Assembly: GCA_016932995.1 (NCBI GenBank)
Contig: JAFGBU010000034.1
Span: 1-52,971, forward strand
DNA: 52,971 bases
DNA from: Desulfovibrionaceae bacterium
GTDB lineage: Bacteria; Desulfobacterota; Desulfovibrionia; Desulfovibrionales; Desulfovibrionaceae
Direction: 5' to 3'
The position numbers and the translations under genes are program-made. This document shows positions 1-8,784 of the stretch, in pieces. Below the pieces are notes generated by a model that saw only the letters and a program-made list of their open reading frames with translations, ran no database searches and was not told the origin of the DNA. Within the stretch, counting starts at the first letter, position 1. Every line of letters starts with the position of its first letter.

Positions 1-49
<49 letters not shown>

Positions 50-62
50 TCAAGAACAAAAC

Positions 63-91
63 CAAATATTCACCTATTCGAACATTGTCAA
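63..91 (-). promoter_or_regulatory. candidate sigma70 promoter of tRNA-fMet
   Basis: On the minus strand there is an exact TTGACA (86-91), a 17-nt spacer and TATTTG (63-68). A start near base 56 would leave a leader of about 7 nt before the tRNA. The -35 is perfect; the -10 matches only three positions. Confidence 0.55.
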
Positions 92-135
92 GGCCTATTT
101 ACTTCCGACCGGAAATTCCGTATTCCTGGCCGGTC

Positions 136-861
136 ATGGGCCAGATTCCTGACTTCTCACTGGTCATCCCGGTCTACAACGAGCAGGGAAACCTCCAAAC
201 CCTCTTCACCGAGATAAAGGCCGCCATGGACCCCCTGGCCAGGCCCTGGGAGGCCCTGTTCATCGACGACGGCAGCCTCGACCAGAGCCTGGAGGTCATC
301 CGGGACATCTGCCGCGAGCACAAAGAGGCCCGCTACCTCGCATTCGCCCGGAACCGCGGACAGTCCGCCGCGTTCTGCGCCGGGTTCGACGCGGCCCGGG
401 CAAAGGTCCTCATAACCATGGACTCGGACCTCCAGAACGACCCCGCGGACATACCCGGGCTCCTGGCCGAGTTCGAAAAGGGCTTTGACCTGGTCCTGGG
501 CCGCAGGGCCAGGCGCAGAGACTCCCTGGTCAAGCGCATGAGCTCCAGGATCGGAAACGCGGTGCGCAACTGGGTCACCCATGACGGCGTGCGCGACACC
601 GGCTGCTCGCTCAAGGTCATGCGCGCGGACCTGGCGCTCAACTTGCCCAGGTTCAGGAACATGCACCGCTTCCTGCCCGCGCTCATGAAGATGCGCGGCG
701 CGCGCCTGGCCGAGGTGGACGTGAACCACAGGCCGCGCCACAGCGGCCGGTCCAAGTACGGCACCTGGGACCGGGCCCTGGCCGGCCTGTTCGACCTCAT
801 AGGCGTTAGCTGGCTGATCAGGCGCGACCTCGACTACCAGATCAAGGAGCGCAAGGACTGA
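136..861 (+). CDS. family 2 glycosyltransferase (polyprenyl-phosphate sugar synthase type)
   Basis: A 241-aa cytoplasmic GT-A enzyme that probably moves a sugar from a nucleotide donor to a polyprenyl phosphate or lipid. It shows VIPVYNE at residues 10-16, the acidic pair IDDGS near 44-45 and the metal-binding MDSDLQNDP near 95-103. The R/K-rich stretch and DTGCSLK after it resemble the DPM1/ArnC/GtrB group, but there are no C-terminal membrane helices, so it is the soluble DPM1-like form. An upstream ATG at 13 is in frame but lies inside the tRNA, so the ATG at 136, seven codons before the conserved fold, is used; no clear ribosome site is seen there. Followed by LABN and VTT genes, a grouping that fits envelope lipid modification. 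The acceptor is unknown. Confidence 0.85.
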   Translation: MGQIPDFSLVIPVYNEQGNLQTLFTEIKAAMDPLARPWEALFIDDGSLDQSLEVIRDICREHKEARYLAFARNRGQSAAFCAGFDAARAKVLITMDSDLQNDPADIPGLLAEFEKGFDLVLGRRARRRDSLVKRMSSRIGNAVRNWVTHDGVRDTGCSLKVMRADLALNLPRFRNMHRFLPALMKMRGARLAEVDVNHRPRHSGRSKYGTWDRALAGLFDLIGVSWLIRRDLDYQIKERKD

Positions 862-878
862 GCATCCAGGTCCCGGAC

Positions 879-1178
879 ATGTCCGGCCACTGGGCCGGGA
901 TACTGCTCCTGGCCCTGGCCTGTCTGGGCCAGGGGACCTATTTCGCCCGCCTGGCCCGGCTGCGCCTGGCGGGCACGGGCCGCGAGCCCGGACCCTTTGC
1001 CCTGGCCGTCCTGTTCTGCGGCGGGGCCTGCGGACTGGCCTTTGCGGTCCTTAGGCGCGACGCGGTGTTCTTCCTGGGCCAGGCCTGCGTCCTGGTCCTG
1101 GCCGCGGGCTGGGCCCGGCGCAGGGGCGAAACCAGGGACCGAACCCGGGGCGGATCCGGCGGGGACCATGAGTTCTGA
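879..1178 (+). CDS. LABN-domain small membrane protein
   Basis: A 99-aa protein with about three hydrophobic segments and the pattern GQGTYFARLARLRLAG ... RRDAVFFLGQACVLVLAAGW. This matches the lipid A biosynthesis N-terminal (LABN) domain, whose members have GQ..F..R and R.DPV...GQ motifs. LABN proteins often sit next to GT2 lipid glycosyltransferases and may help present or move the lipid-linked product. Its gene lies 17 nt after the glycosyltransferase gene and overlaps the next gene by 11 nt, so the three are probably co-transcribed. The family role is poorly defined. Confidence 0.7.
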   Translation: MSGHWAGILLLALACLGQGTYFARLARLRLAGTGREPGPFALAVLFCGGACGLAFAVLRRDAVFFLGQACVLVLAAGWARRRGETRDRTRGGSGGDHEF

Positions 1179-1866
1179 GTTGAATTCGAACAACGAAAAC
1201 GGCAGGGGCCTCGCGCCCGTGGTCAAGGGCCTGGCGCTTCTGGCCTGCCTGGGCCTGGCCGTGGCCTTCATCCGCTGGGCGGGCATAGCCGACACCCTGA
1301 GCCAGGCCTGGTTCGACTCCGAGATCAAGGGCCACGGGCCGCTCGGGGTCCTGACCTACATCGGCCTGGCCGCGTTCCTCATGGCCCTTGGCATGCCCAG
1401 GCAGATAATCTGCTTTCTGGGCGGCTACGCCTTCGGGTTTGTCCTGGGCACGATTTGGGCCTCGCTGGGCTCGCTTCTGGGCTGCGTGCTGGCCGTGGCC
1501 TTTGCCCGTTTCCTGGGCCGGGACTTCGTGGTCCACCGCTTCGGGCCCAGGCTGGCCAGGGTGGACGCCTTTCTGGAGAAGAGCCCGTTTGCCACGGCCA
1601 TGACCATCCGCTTCTTCCCCCTGGGCAGCAACCTGCTCACCAACCTGGCCGCCGGGGTGAGCAGCATCCCGCTCGTGCCCTTTGTCCTGGGCTCTAGCGT
1701 GGGCTACCTGCCCCAGACCATAGTCTTCGCCCTGTTCGGGAGCGGGGTCAACGTGAGCTCGGGCGCGCGCATGGCGCTCAGCGTGTTTCTGTTCCTCATC
1801 TCCGCGGTCCTGGGCATCGGCCTGTACCGCAGGCACCGGGCCGCGTCCGGCCGGAGACCGGGCTAG
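1168..1866 (+). CDS. TVP38/TMEM64 (VTT/DedA-type) membrane protein
   Basis: A 232-aa protein with five or six hydrophobic segments. The core, from GPLGVLTYIGLAAFLMALGMP through the glycine-rich re-entrant segment GGYAFGFVLGTIWASLG to RFFPLGSNLLTNLAAGVSS, is the VTT domain (SNARE-associated Golgi family). Bacterial DedA/VTT proteins are linked to lipid-carrier scrambling; a role in undecaprenyl-phosphate or phospholipid flipping is inferred. Start chosen at ATG 1168, which has a GGCGGGGA-like site just before it; the open frame continues upstream to 997 but that part is out-of-frame LABN sequence. Its TAG stop overlaps the convergent PAP2 gene's stop in a single CTAG. Confidence 0.8.
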   Translation: MSSELNSNNENGRGLAPVVKGLALLACLGLAVAFIRWAGIADTLSQAWFDSEIKGHGPLGVLTYIGLAAFLMALGMPRQIICFLGGYAFGFVLGTIWASLGSLLGCVLAVAFARFLGRDFVVHRFGPRLARVDAFLEKSPFATAMTIRFFPLGSNLLTNLAAGVSSIPLVPFVLGSSVGYLPQTIVFALFGSGVNVSSGARMALSVFLFLISAVLGIGLYRRHRAASGRRPG

Positions 1867-2462
1867 GGCTCCTGCTCCGGGAGCAGCCGGGGCCTCAGGA
1901 GCCTGGACCAGACCAGCCAGACCGCCAGGGCCGCGACCAGGCCGAGCATCCAGCCCGCGAGAACGTCCGTTGGAAAGTGCTTGCCCAGGTAGAGCCTGGA
2001 CCAGCCCACGACCAGGGGCGCGGCCAGGGCAAAGGGCCTTGTCCCGGGCCAGAGCAGCATGGCCAGGACGGCCAGGGCCATGGTGTTGGCCGCGTGGGCC
2101 GAGGGGTAGGAGGTGCCTTTTTCCTTGACCTGGACAAAGTCCGGGGCCAGCCGCAGCCAGCGGCCGTCCTCGTGGTGAAAGGTCCCGGCCACGCTGTTCA
2201 GCGGCCTCACCCGGGCCACGCTCTTCTTGACCGCGTTGACCCCGAGATCCGAAAGGCCCATGCCGGCCAAAAGGACCAGGAACAGGACGATCTGCCTGGG
2301 CCCGCGCCTGCGCACGGCCCAGATCAGGCACAGGGCCAGGATCGAGAACAGGGTGATCTTGGACGAGACCACGGGCATGATACAGTCGAGCAGGGGCGCG
2401 CGAAGGGTCTGGTTGAGCAGGACCAAGAGGTCCATGTCCGGGGCCGGGGTCTGGAAATGCAT
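1863..2462 (-). CDS. PAP2-family membrane phosphatase
   Basis: A 199-aa integral membrane acid phosphatase of the PAP2 family. All three signature parts are present: KKSVARVRP (residues 79-87), PSAH (120-123) and SRLYLGKHFPTD (155-166) with the catalytic His/Asp. Likely substrates are undecaprenyl pyrophosphate, phosphatidylglycerophosphate or lipid A phosphates on the periplasmic face; the sequence does not separate these. ATG at 2462 is preceded by an AAGGC site. It is convergent with the VTT gene and transcribed away from the glycosyltransferase gene at 2639, so a divergent promoter region lies at 2463-2638. Confidence 0.88.
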   Translation of the reverse strand: MHFQTPAPDMDLLVLLNQTLRAPLLDCIMPVVSSKITLFSILALCLIWAVRRRGPRQIVLFLVLLAGMGLSDLGVNAVKKSVARVRPLNSVAGTFHHEDGRWLRLAPDFVQVKEKGTSYPSAHAANTMALAVLAMLLWPGTRPFALAAPLVVGWSRLYLGKHFPTDVLAGWMLGLVAALAVWLVWSRLLRPRLLPEQEP

Positions 2463-2638
2463 GCTTTTGCCTTGGGTCGGGGCCGCTTGGGTCCTTAGTA
2501 TAGGGCTTTCGCCCTGCGGGCAAGGTCCGGCCGGCCGGGGCTTGTCCTAATGTCCGGGCCGTGCGAAAACCCGTCTTGCCAACGGCCGCGAAATGTTACA
2601 AGACCAGGCCCGGCCCCGCGGGGCCGGAAGGCGCAGAC

Positions 2639-3772
2639 ATGACCCGTGAACAAGCCAGGATAGCCGTGATGACCCCCAGGCTCAGCCGCTACGGCGGGGC
2701 CGAGAGGTTCGGCTGGGACCTGGCCGAGGCCTTGGCCGGGAGCGGTTATGGCGTGGACTTCATCTGCGCCCGCCAGGAGGTCCGGCCCCCGGCCGGGGTC
2801 AGGCCGGTGGTCGTGGGCCGCCCGGGTCCGGGCCGGGCGATCAAGAACCTCTGGTTCGCCTGGGCCGCGGAGCGCGTGCGCCGGAGCGGGGCCTACGACC
2901 TGAGCATCGGCCTGGGCCGCACCCTGCGCCAGGACATCCTGCGCGTGGGCGGCGGGCCCATGCGGGTCTTCTGGCGCCTCTCGGCCCTGGCCTGGCCGAG
3001 CGGTCCGGCCCGGGCCTGGAAGACGCTCAGGCGCGCGCTCTGCCCGGCCAACTGGGTCATCGGCCTGCTCGAGGCGCGGCAGATGCGCTCGGGCCAGGTC
3101 ATGGTCGCGGTCTCGCACCTGGTGCGCGACTGGATGGTCCTCGCCCACCCGCACCTGGACCCGGAGCGGATCATGGTCGTGTACAACCGCCCGGACCCCG
3201 GGCGCTTCGCCCCGCCGGACCCGGCTAGGCGCGAGGCCCTGCGCCAAGACCTGGGCCTCTTGCCCGGGCAGACGCTCATCGGCGTTGCGGGCACGAATTT
3301 CGCGCTCAAGGGCGTGGCCACGCTCATCCGCGCCCTGGCCCTGCTGCCCGAGGGCTTTCGACTGCACGTGGCCGGGGGCCGCAACCCGGGCCGATACCTG
3401 GACCTGGCCCGGGACCTGGGTCTGGCCGAGCGGGTGCGCTTCATGGGCCGGGTCGAGGACATGGCCTCCTTTTACCAGGCCCTGGACCTCTTTGTCCTGC
3501 CCACGTTCTACGACGCCTGCTCCAACGCCGTGCTCGAGGCCCTGAGCTGCGGGCTGAGGGTGGTCTCGACCCGGACCAACGGCAGCTCGTTCTTTTTGCC
3601 CGGGCGCTGGGTCCTGGACGATCCCGGGGACTTCAGGGCCCTGGCCGATATCATCGAAAGGACCTCTGCCGAGCCCGCGCCCGGCCCGTTCGCCTGGCCC
3701 GGGGGCGCGGCCTGCGGGCTAGAACCCTACCTGGACCTGGTCCAGGGGCTTTTGGAGAAAAAGGGCGCATGA
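2639..3772 (+). CDS. family 4 glycosyltransferase (WaaG-like)
   Basis: A 377-aa GT-B enzyme. The N-terminal loop RLSRYGGAERFGWDLAEAL and the C-terminal donor-site segment FYDACSNAVLEALSCG (E-x7-E type) are typical of GT4 proteins such as the LPS core glucosyltransferase WaaG. VGGGPMRVFW and YNRPDPGRF are also typical of that group. Start ATG 2639 has an excellent GGAAGG site (2626-2631, 7-nt spacer); an in-frame GTG at 2561 is less likely. It overlaps the next glycosyltransferase gene by an ATGA. LPS core or surface-glycan assembly is inferred; donor and acceptor are not determined. Confidence 0.85.
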   Translation: MTREQARIAVMTPRLSRYGGAERFGWDLAEALAGSGYGVDFICARQEVRPPAGVRPVVVGRPGPGRAIKNLWFAWAAERVRRSGAYDLSIGLGRTLRQDILRVGGGPMRVFWRLSALAWPSGPARAWKTLRRALCPANWVIGLLEARQMRSGQVMVAVSHLVRDWMVLAHPHLDPERIMVVYNRPDPGRFAPPDPARREALRQDLGLLPGQTLIGVAGTNFALKGVATLIRALALLPEGFRLHVAGGRNPGRYLDLARDLGLAERVRFMGRVEDMASFYQALDLFVLPTFYDACSNAVLEALSCGLRVVSTRTNGSSFFLPGRWVLDDPGDFRALADIIERTSAEPAPGPFAWPGGAACGLEPYLDLVQGLLEKKGA

Positions 3773-4785
3773 ACACGGCCCAAGACCGCGCGCGCAGCGT
3801 GCTCTTCCTGACCCAGTCCGGGGCCACCCTGCCCAGCGTGCGCTTCCGGGTCCTGCCCTTTGTGGCCCAGGGCCGGGACATGGGCCTGGACGTGGACTGG
3901 CGGCGCATTCCCAAGACCGTGCCCCAGAGGCTGGGGTTCTTTTTCGGCCTGCCCCGGACCGACGTGATCATCGTCCAGAAGAAGCTCTTTTCCAGGTTCG
4001 AGCTCGGGCTTCTGCGCCGCAAGTGCCGGAGCCTGGTCTTTGACTTTGACGACGCCCTGTGGACCTTTCATCCCAGCGAGCCGCCCGGCCCGGACAGGGA
4101 CAGGCGCGTGGCCAGGAACGCCGGGCGCTTCGCCCGGGTCTGCGCGGACGTGGACCTGGTCATCGCGGGCAACGACTACCTGGCCCGGCGGGCCGCGGCC
4201 CATCAGGGCAATGTCCGGGTGGTGCCCACGCCCCTGGACACCGACCTGTACACGCCCCCGGACCCGGCCGGGCCGGACCGCGAGCCCTGCGTGGGCTGGA
4301 TGGGCACGGCCAGCAACCTCTATTTCCTGTCCGAGGTCTTCGAGGCCCTGGCCCCGCTCTCGGGCGAGGCGCGCTTTCTGGTGGTCGCGGACAGGCGCTT
4401 TTCCGAGAAGTACCGGACCCGGGCCGACTTCGAGTTCTGGACCCCGGACAGCGAGCTGGCCCAGCTGAGGTCCATGGACATCGGGCTGATGCCCTTGACC
4501 GACGACGAGTACACCCGGGGCAAGTGCGGGTTCAAGATATTGCAGTACATGGCCTGCGGCGTGGTCCCGGTGGCCGCGGACGTGGGCTTCAACCGCGAGA
4601 TAGTCGAGCACGGCGTGGACGGCCTCCTGGTCCGCGACCCGTCCCAGTGGGCCGAGTACGTGAGGCTTCTGGCCCGGGACCGTGATTTGCGGGCCGAGAT
4701 GGCCGCCGCGGCCAGGAAAAAGGTGGTCCGGGACTACAGCCTCAAGGCCCTGTCCGGCAGGTTCTGGTCGGCCATAGGTCTCTAG
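3769..4785 (+). CDS. GT-B glycosyltransferase
   Basis: A 338-aa protein translationally coupled to the preceding glycosyltransferase through ATGA. The N-terminal part LPSVRFRVLPF is common in glycosyltransferases of surface-glycan loci; the C-terminal nucleotide-sugar domain contains VGWMGTASNLYFL, IGLMPLTDDEYTRGKCGFKILQYMACG and NREIVEHGVDGLLV, with the Lys and Glu positions of GT4 donor sites. Its TAG stop is inside the first CTAG of repeat copy 1, so the repeat may have contributed the stop codon. Specific linkage unknown. Confidence 0.82.
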   Translation: MNTAQDRARSVLFLTQSGATLPSVRFRVLPFVAQGRDMGLDVDWRRIPKTVPQRLGFFFGLPRTDVIIVQKKLFSRFELGLLRRKCRSLVFDFDDALWTFHPSEPPGPDRDRRVARNAGRFARVCADVDLVIAGNDYLARRAAAHQGNVRVVPTPLDTDLYTPPDPAGPDREPCVGWMGTASNLYFLSEVFEALAPLSGEARFLVVADRRFSEKYRTRADFEFWTPDSELAQLRSMDIGLMPLTDDEYTRGKCGFKILQYMACGVVPVAADVGFNREIVEHGVDGLLVRDPSQWAEYVRLLARDRDLRAEMAAAARKKVVRDYSLKALSGRFWSAIGL

Positions 4786-4930
4786 GAGGTTGTTGATAAA
4801 CAACCTCCGCGCGCCGGGACGGCGCGCCCGGAAGGATTGGCTTCCAATGATTCCGGAGATTCGGCGAAACCGCGCTTTCGCCGAATCGAGTTGAAAAAGT
4901 CCGTCCTGGACTTTTTCAACATTCTGCTAG
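4782..4930 (+). repeat. five-hairpin dispersed repeat, copy 1
   Basis: Starts CTAGGAGGTTGTTGAT and ends CAACATTCTGCTAG. It folds into five successive hairpins: GGAGGTTGTT/AACAACCTCC (loop GATA); GCGCGCC/GGCGCGC; CCGGAAxxATTGG/CCAATxxTTCCGG with two mismatches; GATTCGGCGAAA/TTTCGCCGAATC (12 bp, loop CCGCGC); and GTTGAAAAAGTCC/GGACTTTTTCAAC (13 bp). It occupies most of the gap between the glycosyltransferase and the epimerase gene. No coding potential or transposase is associated. Copies 2 and 3 are at 34897-35044 and 41731-41879. Confidence 0.93.
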
Positions 4931-5956
<1,026 letters not shown>

Positions 5957-5969
5957 CCGGAGGCAGGCC

Positions 5970-7226
5970 GTGGACCCCGGACGACCCAGAGCCTTTGTCC
6001 TGGCCGGGGGCCTGGGAACCAGGCTCGCCGCCGTGCTCCCGGACCGGCCCAAGGTCCTGGCCGAGGTCGCGGGCAGGCCGTTCATATTCTACCTCCTGGA
6101 CCGCCTGGCCGCGGCCGGGATCGGCCGCGCGGTCCTGTGCACCGGGCACCTGGCCGCGGACGTGGAGCGCGCCGTGGGCCGCTCCTTCCGGGGCCTGGAG
6201 CTCGACTACTCGCCCGAGGACCGGCCCCTGGGCACGGCCGGGGCCCTGTCCCTGGCCCTGTCCAGGTTCGACGGCGACCCGGTCCTGGTCCTGAACGGCG
6301 ATTCCCTGACCGACGCGCACCTGGCCGGGTTTCTGGCCTGGTTCCGGGAACAGGGCGCGGACGCGGCCATGCTCCTGGTCCGGGTCGAGGACTGCTCGCG
6401 CTTCGGCCGGGTCCTGACCGAGGCCTCGGGCGCGGTGGCCAGTTTCGAGGAAAAGGGCGGGGCCTCGGGCCCGGGCTGGATCAACGCCGGGGTCTATCTG
6501 TTCAGGCGGGCGTTTCTGGAGCGCGTCCTGCCCCAGGGCCCGTGCTCTTTGGAGCTCGACGTGTTCCCCAGGCTCGCGGGCAGGGGCCTTCTGGGATTTC
6601 TTTCCCAGGCGCGCTTTCTGGACATGGGCACGCCCGAGTCCCTGGCCCGGGCCGGGGAGTTCGTCCGCGGGCTCTGCCCGGGCGCTGCGGCCGTGTTCCT
6701 GGACCGGGACGGGACCGTGATCCAGGAGCGCCACTATCTGCGCGACCCGGACCAGGTCGAGCTGATCCCGGGCGCGGCCCGGGCCCTTGAGAGGCTCAAA
6801 GCCCTGGGCCTGAAGCTGGTCCTGGTCAGCAACCAGTCCGGCGTGGGCCGGGGCTACTACAGCACCCGGGACGTGGACGCGGTGCACGAGCGGCTGCGCG
6901 CGATCCTGGCCCGGGAGGGCGTTGAGCTGGACGGGATATTCTTCTGCCCGCACGCCCCGGATGAGGCTTGCGGCTGCCGCAAGCCCGCGCCGGGCATGGC
7001 CCTGCGCGCGGCCGAGTCCCTGGGCCTGGACCTTGGGCAGAGCTTCGTGGTCGGGGACAAGGCCTGCGACGTGGACCTGGGCCGGGCCGTGGGCGCCACG
7101 GCCATCCTGGTGCGCACCGGGTACGGGGCCGGGCACGAGGCCCTCTGCCGGCCGGAGCACGTGGCCGACGACCTGCCGGGGGCCGCCGGGATCATCGAGG
7201 AAATAATCCGTGAGCGGCAGGGCTGA
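5970..7226 (+). CDS. bifunctional heptose-1-phosphate guanylyltransferase / heptose-bisphosphate phosphatase (HddC-GmhB fusion)
   Basis: 418 aa with two domains. Residues 1-235 are a sugar-phosphate nucleotidyltransferase: LAGGLGTRL (11-19), RPKVLAEVAGRPF, GDS near 110 and the WINAGVYLF segment; closest in type to HddC. Residues 240-418 are a HAD phosphatase of the GmhB type: FLDRDGT (243-249) with the nucleophile Asp, SNQSGVGRG (287-295), the zinc ligands C326-x-H328 ... C334-x-C336, K338 and VGDKACD (361-367). Together they would dephosphorylate heptose 1,7-bisphosphate and activate the product with GTP. The start is GTG 5970 with GGAGG six bases upstream. The fusion enforces equal amounts of both steps. 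GDP specificity rests on family resemblance and on the neighbouring HddA. Confidence 0.85.
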   Translation: MDPGRPRAFVLAGGLGTRLAAVLPDRPKVLAEVAGRPFIFYLLDRLAAAGIGRAVLCTGHLAADVERAVGRSFRGLELDYSPEDRPLGTAGALSLALSRFDGDPVLVLNGDSLTDAHLAGFLAWFREQGADAAMLLVRVEDCSRFGRVLTEASGAVASFEEKGGASGPGWINAGVYLFRRAFLERVLPQGPCSLELDVFPRLAGRGLLGFLSQARFLDMGTPESLARAGEFVRGLCPGAAAVFLDRDGTVIQERHYLRDPDQVELIPGAARALERLKALGLKLVLVSNQSGVGRGYYSTRDVDAVHERLRAILAREGVELDGIFFCPHAPDEACGCRKPAPGMALRAAESLGLDLGQSFVVGDKACDVDLGRAVGATAILVRTGYGAGHEALCRPEHVADDLPGAAGIIEEIIRERQG

Positions 7227-7695
7227 TCCTGGCCCGGACATGTACGGCTCCCGGGTCCGGCCCGGGACCCTGGTCAAGGCCGGGGTCGGGGTCATTGTCT
7301 CGGACGGCCTGGGCCGGGTGCTCCTGGAGCGGCGCAGCGACAACGGCAGGTGGGGCCTGCCCGGCGGGGCCGTGGAGCCGGGCGAGACCTGGGCTGAGGC
7401 GGCGGTGCGCGAGACCCTGGAGGAGACCGGGCTCACGGTGCGCATCGGCTTTCTTGTGGGCGTCTACTCGGACCCGGGCCAGGGCAGGATCGTGACCTAC
7501 CCGGACAACGGCGACGTCCGGCATCTGGTTGACGCCGTGTTGAGCGCTGATATAGTCTCCGGCGAGCTTCGCCTCAGCCCGGAGAGCCTGGAGCTCGGGT
7601 TCTTTGCCCAGAGCGGGCTTCCCCTGGACCTGGTCCCGCCGGCAAGGCGGGCGGTGGAGGACTTCTTTCGGGGCCGGCGCGGCGTAATCGACTGA
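7210..7695 (+). CDS. Nudix hydrolase
   Basis: A 161-aa protein with a complete Nudix box, from GGAVEPGE through REtLEETGL, that binds Mg2+ for hydrolysis of a nucleoside diphosphate linked to X. It overlaps the HddC-GmhB gene by 17 nt; GTG 7210 has GAGG nine bases upstream, while ATG 7240 is a possible alternative with no clear site. Its position between two GDP-heptose genes suggests a nucleotide sugar or a damaged precursor as substrate (as for GDP-mannose Nudix enzymes); this is inference from context. Confidence 0.85.
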   Translation: MSGRADPGPDMYGSRVRPGTLVKAGVGVIVSDGLGRVLLERRSDNGRWGLPGGAVEPGETWAEAAVRETLEETGLTVRIGFLVGVYSDPGQGRIVTYPDNGDVRHLVDAVLSADIVSGELRLSPESLELGFFAQSGLPLDLVPPARRAVEDFFRGRRGVID

Positions 7696-7707
7696 CAGGG
7701 ACGGACC

Positions 7708-8745
7708 ATGGTCATCTGCAGAACACCCTTCCGCATCTCGTTTTTCGGCGGCGGCACCGACTATCCGAGCTGGTACCTGGAGCACGGGGGCAGCGTCCTG
7801 GCCACGGCCATCAACAAGTACTGCTACATCACCTGCCGCTACCTGCCGCCGTTCTTCGAGCACCGCTTGCGCGTGGTCTGGTCCAGGATCGAGAACGTCC
7901 AGACCTACCGGGACATCCAGCACCCGGCCGTGCGCGAGGTGCTGCGCTTTTTGGACTTCGAGCGCGGCCTGGAGATCCACCACGACGGCGATTTGCCGGC
8001 CCGCAGCGGCATGGGCTCAAGCTCCTCGTTCGTGGTCGGCCTGCTGCACGCCCTGTACGCCCTGAAGGGCGAGATGCCCGGCAAGCACCGCCTGGCCATG
8101 GAGGGCATCCGCATCGAGCAGGACATGATCAAGGAGACCGTGGGCTCCCAGGACCAGGTCTCGGCCGCCTACGGCGGGCTCAACCACATCGTGTTCCACC
8201 GCAGCGGGGAGATAACCGTCAGGCCGGTGACCCTGACCCGCGAGCGCATCGAGGAGCTCGACTCGCACTTGATGCTCTTCTACACGGGCATAAAGCGCAC
8301 CGCCTCGGACGTGGCCAAGTCCTACGTGGACGACCTGGAGGCCAGGGGCAAGCAGCTCGACGCCTTAAACGGCCAGGTGGACAGGGCGATCGAGATTCTG
8401 AGCGGCAACAAGTGCATCTGCGGGTTCGGCGAGCTGCTGCACCAGGCCTGGACCATCAAGCGCACCCTGAGCGACATGGTCTCCAGCGAGTACGTGGACG
8501 GGCTGTACCAGAAGGCCTTGGACCACGGGGCCATCGGCGGCAAGATCACCGGCGCGGGCGGAGGCGGGTTCCTGCTCCTGTTCGTGCCGCCCTCGGCCCA
8601 GGATCGGGTGCGCCGGGCGCTCAAGGACCTGCTCCACGTGCCCTTCAAGTTCCAGCGCGCGGGCAGCGAGATCATCTTCTACGAGCTCGAGCGCGAGGAC
8701 TACTCGCAGCTGGACCTGGACCGGCCGGTGCACGGCGGGCGCTAG
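7708..8745 (+). CDS. hddA: D-glycero-D-manno-heptose 7-phosphate kinase (HddA-type GHMP kinase)
   Basis: A 345-aa GHMP-family sugar kinase. The N-terminal RTPFRISFFGGGTDYPSW is the signature of HddA/galactokinase-like heptose kinases, PARSGMGSSSS (97-107) is the ATP-binding GHMP loop, and the C-terminal GKITGAGGGGF motif completes the fold. The reaction is phosphorylation of heptose 7-phosphate at O-1, giving the substrate for the phosphatase half of the fusion two genes upstream. ATG 7708 follows a GGACGG site. HddA, GmhB and HddC cover three of four steps from sedoheptulose 7-phosphate to GDP-heptose; the GmhA isomerase is not in the window. Confidence 0.87.
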   Translation: MVICRTPFRISFFGGGTDYPSWYLEHGGSVLATAINKYCYITCRYLPPFFEHRLRVVWSRIENVQTYRDIQHPAVREVLRFLDFERGLEIHHDGDLPARSGMGSSSSFVVGLLHALYALKGEMPGKHRLAMEGIRIEQDMIKETVGSQDQVSAAYGGLNHIVFHRSGEITVRPVTLTRERIEELDSHLMLFYTGIKRTASDVAKSYVDDLEARGKQLDALNGQVDRAIEILSGNKCICGFGELLHQAWTIKRTLSDMVSSEYVDGLYQKALDHGAIGGKITGAGGGGFLLLFVPPSAQDRVRRALKDLLHVPFKFQRAGSEIIFYELEREDYSQLDLDRPVHGGR

Positions 8746-8784
8746 CCCGGGCCCGCCTCCGGAGGCCTCGGATTCAGGCGAAAA

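Noticed and set aside
4782-4930. CRISPR or insertion sequence as explanation of the repeat
   Set aside because: No spacers, no tandem arrangement, no transposase and no target-site duplication that I can see; copies are isolated and far apart.
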